DNA of 32,480 nt, from positions 1 to 32,480 of the forward strand of contig NZ_LSZP01000008.1 in assembly GCF_001580045.1 (NCBI RefSeq). The letters are read 5' to 3'. The stretch comes from Cephaloticoccus capnophilus. GTDB lineage: Bacteria > Verrucomicrobiota > Verrucomicrobiia > Opitutales > Opitutaceae. Under the pieces are notes generated by a model. That model had not been told where the DNA came from. It saw nothing but the letters and a program-made list of their open reading frames with translations, and did not search any database. How positions within the stretch are numbered: position 1 is the first letter of the stretch; the number at the start of each line of letters is the position of its first letter. A program made the position numbers and the translations under genes. Positions 30,019 through 32,480 of this stretch are shown here, in pieces.

Positions 30019-32160
30019 ATGAATCTGAGAAACCTTCACTTTGCCCAAGCGGTCTTTCGCAACGCGCTGTGCTGTGCGCTTTTATGCGCCGCAGTGCCAC
30101 TCGGCTGGGGGCAAGCAGCACTACAGGAGGACGCCAGTCCCATCCAGCTTGATGCACTTGAAATCGTGGCCGACGTGCTCGACCGCGATGATAGCCGCCA
30201 AAAAGTCGTCTCGACTGCGACTAAGATGGCGATGGACGCGCGCGACGTGCCGCAGACCATTAATACGCTCGAAATGAGTAAATATAAAGTCTACGGATTG
30301 AACGACTTGAGCGTTCTCCTAGACGGCACACCGGGGCTGGATACCTCGTATGATATGCGCAGCGACGGCATCACGATTCGCGGTTTTGCGGCGGACTCTA
30401 ACGACATCTACCGCGACGGCGTGCGCAATGCCGGCCAAATCCGGCGCGGCACGGCTAACGTGGAGCGGATCGAAATCGTAAAAGGCCCTGCCTCCGTCCT
30501 CTACGGGCGCGGGCTCGGTGGTGGCGTGGTTAATTTGATTAGCAAACAAGCCCGTTTTGATGCCGTGAGCAGCATCGGTGTGCGTGGCGGCTCTTGGGAA
30601 AATCGCGGCGCGACCGTCGATGTGAACCAAGTCGTAACTGACAATGTCGTGGTGCGACTGACTACCGATTTTGAACAGTCCGATAGTTTTCGACGCGGAA
30701 TATCGAATCGAAATCGGATGTTTTCGCCCAGTATCCTGATTGATAATAAACAAGGACTAAGCTGGCTGGCACAATATACCTATGACAAAGTCTGGCGGCG
30801 CCCCGACCGCGCTCCGGCTTTTGATGCGCTGCCCGAGGGTGTCTCTAGCCGCACTGCCTATGCGCATCCCGACGATTTTGTAGAAGACATTGCCGAAAGC
30901 ATCCGCTCGGAGTTAAACTATGCATTCAACAGTAATTGGTCGCTAAAATGGACGGCTGCGTGGAACGAGTCTGCGCAAGACTTCGACCACTTGTATGCGG
31001 GAAGATACAATCCTACAAAGGGGACGATGACCTTTACCCGTGCGTGGCAGGAGACGAGTAACACGACTTTTATCAATACGATCGACCTGAGCGGGCATTT
31101 TAATACAGGCCCAATCAGCCACACCCTTTTGTTCGGTGGCGAGGCCTCACGCGAAAAACGGCTGCCTAATTTGGCGACCTCGGGAGCGAGTTCTGACCCG
31201 GGTTTACTCTATCCTTGGGAAATCGACCCCTATGATCCTGTATTCATTGAGTCGAAAACGCCGCGTGGTGAGGCAAAGACCTCGAATCGCCACCGTGCGA
31301 CGAGTGAAGCCCTTTACGTTCAAGATTTAATGAGTGTGGGCGAGCATTGGAAAGTGTTGCTTGGTGGGCGTTTCGATCGGTTTCATTTCCGCTCGCACAA
31401 CCTCATCACCGATAAACAGCGCGGCTACCGTGGGGATACCTTTAGCCCGCGTGTCGGCGTGATTTGGCAGCCTTCGGAGAGCCAAAGCCTGTATGTATCT
31501 TATAGTAAAAACTTCGCGCCTTACGGTGGGCGAGGCTTGATGAGTGTTTCTGTGGACGATACCGCAGTATACGACGCTGACCCGCAATATTCCCGACAAT
31601 ACGAGGTGGGGATTAAGAGCGAATGGTTCGATGATCGGCTTTCTTCCCAAGTCTCGGTTTACGAGTTGGAGCTCTATAACATCCGCTATCGTCCCGACCC
31701 TGATAACGACCCCTTCCTCTGGGCAGTGCGCGGTAGCGAACGCTCCCGCGGTGCAGAGCTTAGCTTGACTGGGAAAATTCTAGAAAGCGGCTTATACGTG
31801 CGCAGTGGCGTCGGTTTGCAGGAAGCGAAAATCATTGAAGACAAGTCGACGCCCGCCAACGAAGGTCGCCACAAGCGCGGCATCGCACGCAAAACCGGAA
31901 ACCTGTTTCTACGCTATGCACCGAAAAGCCCCTTTTATGCGGAAATCGGTGTGACTTACAAAGGCCCGATTTACAACGACCTCGCAAATACGAGCCAGCG
32001 CTCCGGCTACACGCGCTGGGATGCCTCAGTAGGCTGGCGCGTGATGCCGTGGACGGTCACGCTCGCGATGACGAATTTAGCGGGCAAAGACTATTGGCGC
32101 TCGAGCAGCATGCCCGGTGCCCCACGTAGCTTCCTCCTTAGCGCTAACTACATTTTTTAA
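30019..32160 (+). CDS. TonB-dependent siderophore receptor
   Basis: Outer-membrane beta-barrel receptor that takes up ferric siderophores using TonB energy. The signal peptide runs to about residue 32 (cleavage near GWGQA). The TonB box region is probably around LDALEIVAD (44-52). The plug domain has VPQTINTLEMSKYKVYGLNDLSVLLDGTPGLD, then IRGFAADSNDIYRDGVRNAGQIRRGTANVERIEIVKGPASVLYGRGLGGGVVN. The barrel follows, and the last residue is phenylalanine as expected for BAM insertion. At 713 residues the length is normal. I find no Fur-like box or Shine-Dalgarno upstream. With the ABC ATPase and binding protein it suggests iron uptake, although they are 14 kb apart. Confidence 0.93.
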   Translation: MNLRNLHFAQAVFRNALCCALLCAAVPLGWGQAALQEDASPIQLDALEIVADVLDRDDSRQKVVSTATKMAMDARDVPQTINTLEMSKYKVYGLNDLSVLLDGTPGLDTSYDMRSDGITIRGFAADSNDIYRDGVRNAGQIRRGTANVERIEIVKGPASVLYGRGLGGGVVNLISKQARFDAVSSIGVRGGSWENRGATVDVNQVVTDNVVVRLTTDFEQSDSFRRGISNRNRMFSPSILIDNKQGLSWLAQYTYDKVWRRPDRAPAFDALPEGVSSRTAYAHPDDFVEDIAESIRSELNYAFNSNWSLKWTAAWNESAQDFDHLYAGRYNPTKGTMTFTRAWQETSNTTFINTIDLSGHFNTGPISHTLLFGGEASREKRLPNLATSGASSDPGLLYPWEIDPYDPVFIESKTPRGEAKTSNRHRATSEALYVQDLMSVGEHWKVLLGGRFDRFHFRSHNLITDKQRGYRGDTFSPRVGVIWQPSESQSLYVSYSKNFAPYGGRGLMSVSVDDTAVYDADPQYSRQYEVGIKSEWFDDRLSSQVSVYELELYNIRYRPDPDNDPFLWAVRGSERSRGAELSLTGKILESGLYVRSGVGLQEAKIIEDKSTPANEGRHKRGIARKTGNLFLRYAPKSPFYAEIGVTYKGPIYNDLANTSQRSGYTRWDASVGWRVMPWTVTLAMTNLAGKDYWRSSSMPGAPRSFLLSANYIF

Positions 32161-32182
32161 AAGAAGGGGACTCCCGTTTTTC

Positions 32183-32232
32183 CCACTACGCGTGGGGCGC
32201 AGCCGCAGGCTGCGCCCCACACGCGCAGTGGA
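32183..32232. repeat. Solo terminal hairpin of the multi-hairpin element
   Basis: The perfect 13-bp stem GTGGGGCGCAGCC-GCA-GGCTGCGCCCCAC (32192-32220) is flanked by CCACTACGC on the left and ACGCGCAGTGG on the right. The flanks are the same end motif, in both orientations, as at the two ends of 27592-27887. It sits 22 nt after the TonB receptor stop, preceded by a weak GGGACTCCC plus T5 terminator-like sequence (32167-32181), and may serve as that gene's transcript end. Confidence 0.75.
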
Positions 32233-32378
32233 GGTCTGTGATCTCTGGCATTTATCTCGGGAACAGGCCCTAGGGAGATAGGATAGGGTACCCGGTCGGA
32301 AAGCGCATAGCGATTGGGCTATTTTTAGAGCCTGGTTCTTATTTAAGGCGGCGGAGTGCGTATCGCACGTCTGTGCCT
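32233..32378. other. Non-coding gap before the last gene
   Basis: No gene is visible. It contains CGGGAACAGGCCCTAGGG (32258-32275), similar to short motifs near 348 and, inverted, 17588. A small hairpin GTGCG-TAT-CGCAC (32356-32368) lies just before the final start codon. AT-richer sequence (CTATTTTTAGAG, TTCTTATTTAAG) at 32320-32346 could hold a promoter, but no clear boxes stand out. Confidence 0.35.
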
Positions 32379-32480
32379 ATGTCGTGCCGAACGTTTCTGT
32401 ATATCACTTCTCTACTCGGGTGTTTTCATCTGCAGAGCGCTTATGTATTAGCAGAACTTACCTCCCCCCCCCCCCCAGGT
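32379..32480 (+). CDS. Start of an exported protein gene with a C13 tract (cut by window end)
   Basis: The ATG at 32379 opens 34 codons to the window end. The product begins MSCRTFLYITSLLGC and continues with a hydrophobic stretch to VLAEL, a plausible signal peptide. Cleavage could be after VLA (residue 25), or the protein could be a lipoprotein, since LLGC resembles a lipobox. Directly after it, a run of 13 C residues (32464-32476) encodes consecutive prolines. A homopolymer of this length just inside the mature N-terminus is the classic site for slipped-strand phase variation. The rest of the gene is not visible, so its function is unknown; a second surface receptor or lipoprotein next to the TonB receptor is a guess. 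Confidence 0.5.
   Translation, partial: MSCRTFLYITSLLGCFHLQSAYVLAELTSPPPPG

Noticed and set aside
1-32480. tRNA or rRNA genes
   Set aside because: I looked for T-loop (GGTTCGAATC-type) and other conserved RNA sequences and found none, but a covariance search was not possible.

Overview
The window comes from a GC-rich, Gram-negative, menaquinone-using bacterium. It has a TonB-dependent outer-membrane receptor, a GspE/PilB ATPase, glycogen synthase, menaquinone genes (menF, menD, menA) and a Rho factor with a long disordered N-terminus. The gene set and protein style fit Verrucomicrobiota, probably class Opitutia; that placement is inference. Almost none of the chosen start codons is preceded by a Shine-Dalgarno sequence.

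Layout. 1-285: multi-hairpin repeat, copy 1. 443-5414 (+): metG, then menF and menD. 5478-5869 (+): a small coiled-coil/membrane protein gene followed by an echo of the menD 3' end. 5930-6781 (-): acidic hypothetical protein. 6951-9182 (+): acylphosphatase, then MenA fused in frame to the front part of a glycosidase-like protein. 9323-13052 (-): hpt, rsmB, scpA, a small unknown gene and trxA. 13271-16310 (+): ABC-transporter ATPase and solute-binding protein of the ferric-iron type, with no permease. 16387-20144 (-): tandemly duplicated DUF5069-like genes and an RNase R. 20246-22880 (+): glgA and a tandemly duplicated membrane coiled-coil gene. 23060-24598 (-): comM/yifB-like ATPase. 24769-29635 (+): coaE, rho, multi-hairpin repeat copy 2 and a GspE/PilB ATPase. 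29681-29936: a dense array of small hairpins. 30019-32160 (+): siderophore-type TonB receptor. 32183-32232: solo end of the multi-hairpin repeat. 32379-32480: start of a secreted or lipoprotein gene with a C13 tract directly after its signal peptide, cut by the window end.

Functional links. MenF and MenD catalyse consecutive steps of menaquinone synthesis (chorismate to isochorismate to SEPHCHC) and MenA prenylates the quinone head group about 1.9 kb downstream. The ABC ATPase/binding protein and the TonB receptor suggest iron or ferric-siderophore uptake. hpt and rsmB overlap by 4 nt and are translationally coupled.

The main surprise is short palindromic DNA at several scales. (1) Housekeeping genes (menF, menD, rsmB, rnr, coaE, gspE/pilB, the ABC genes and the menA fusion) carry extra in-frame stretches of about 12-28 codons at surface-loop positions, most containing short perfect hairpins. 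Two versions recur within one gene, and one core recurs in three genes in different reading frames. (2) A roughly 300-bp intergenic element occurs twice in opposite orientation. Its central spacer is nearly identical in both copies while its hairpin stems have changed on both arms. (3) A 250-bp region holds seven or more hairpins. The C13 tract (possible phase variation), the MenA fusion and the menD 3'-end echo are the other points that merit follow-up.
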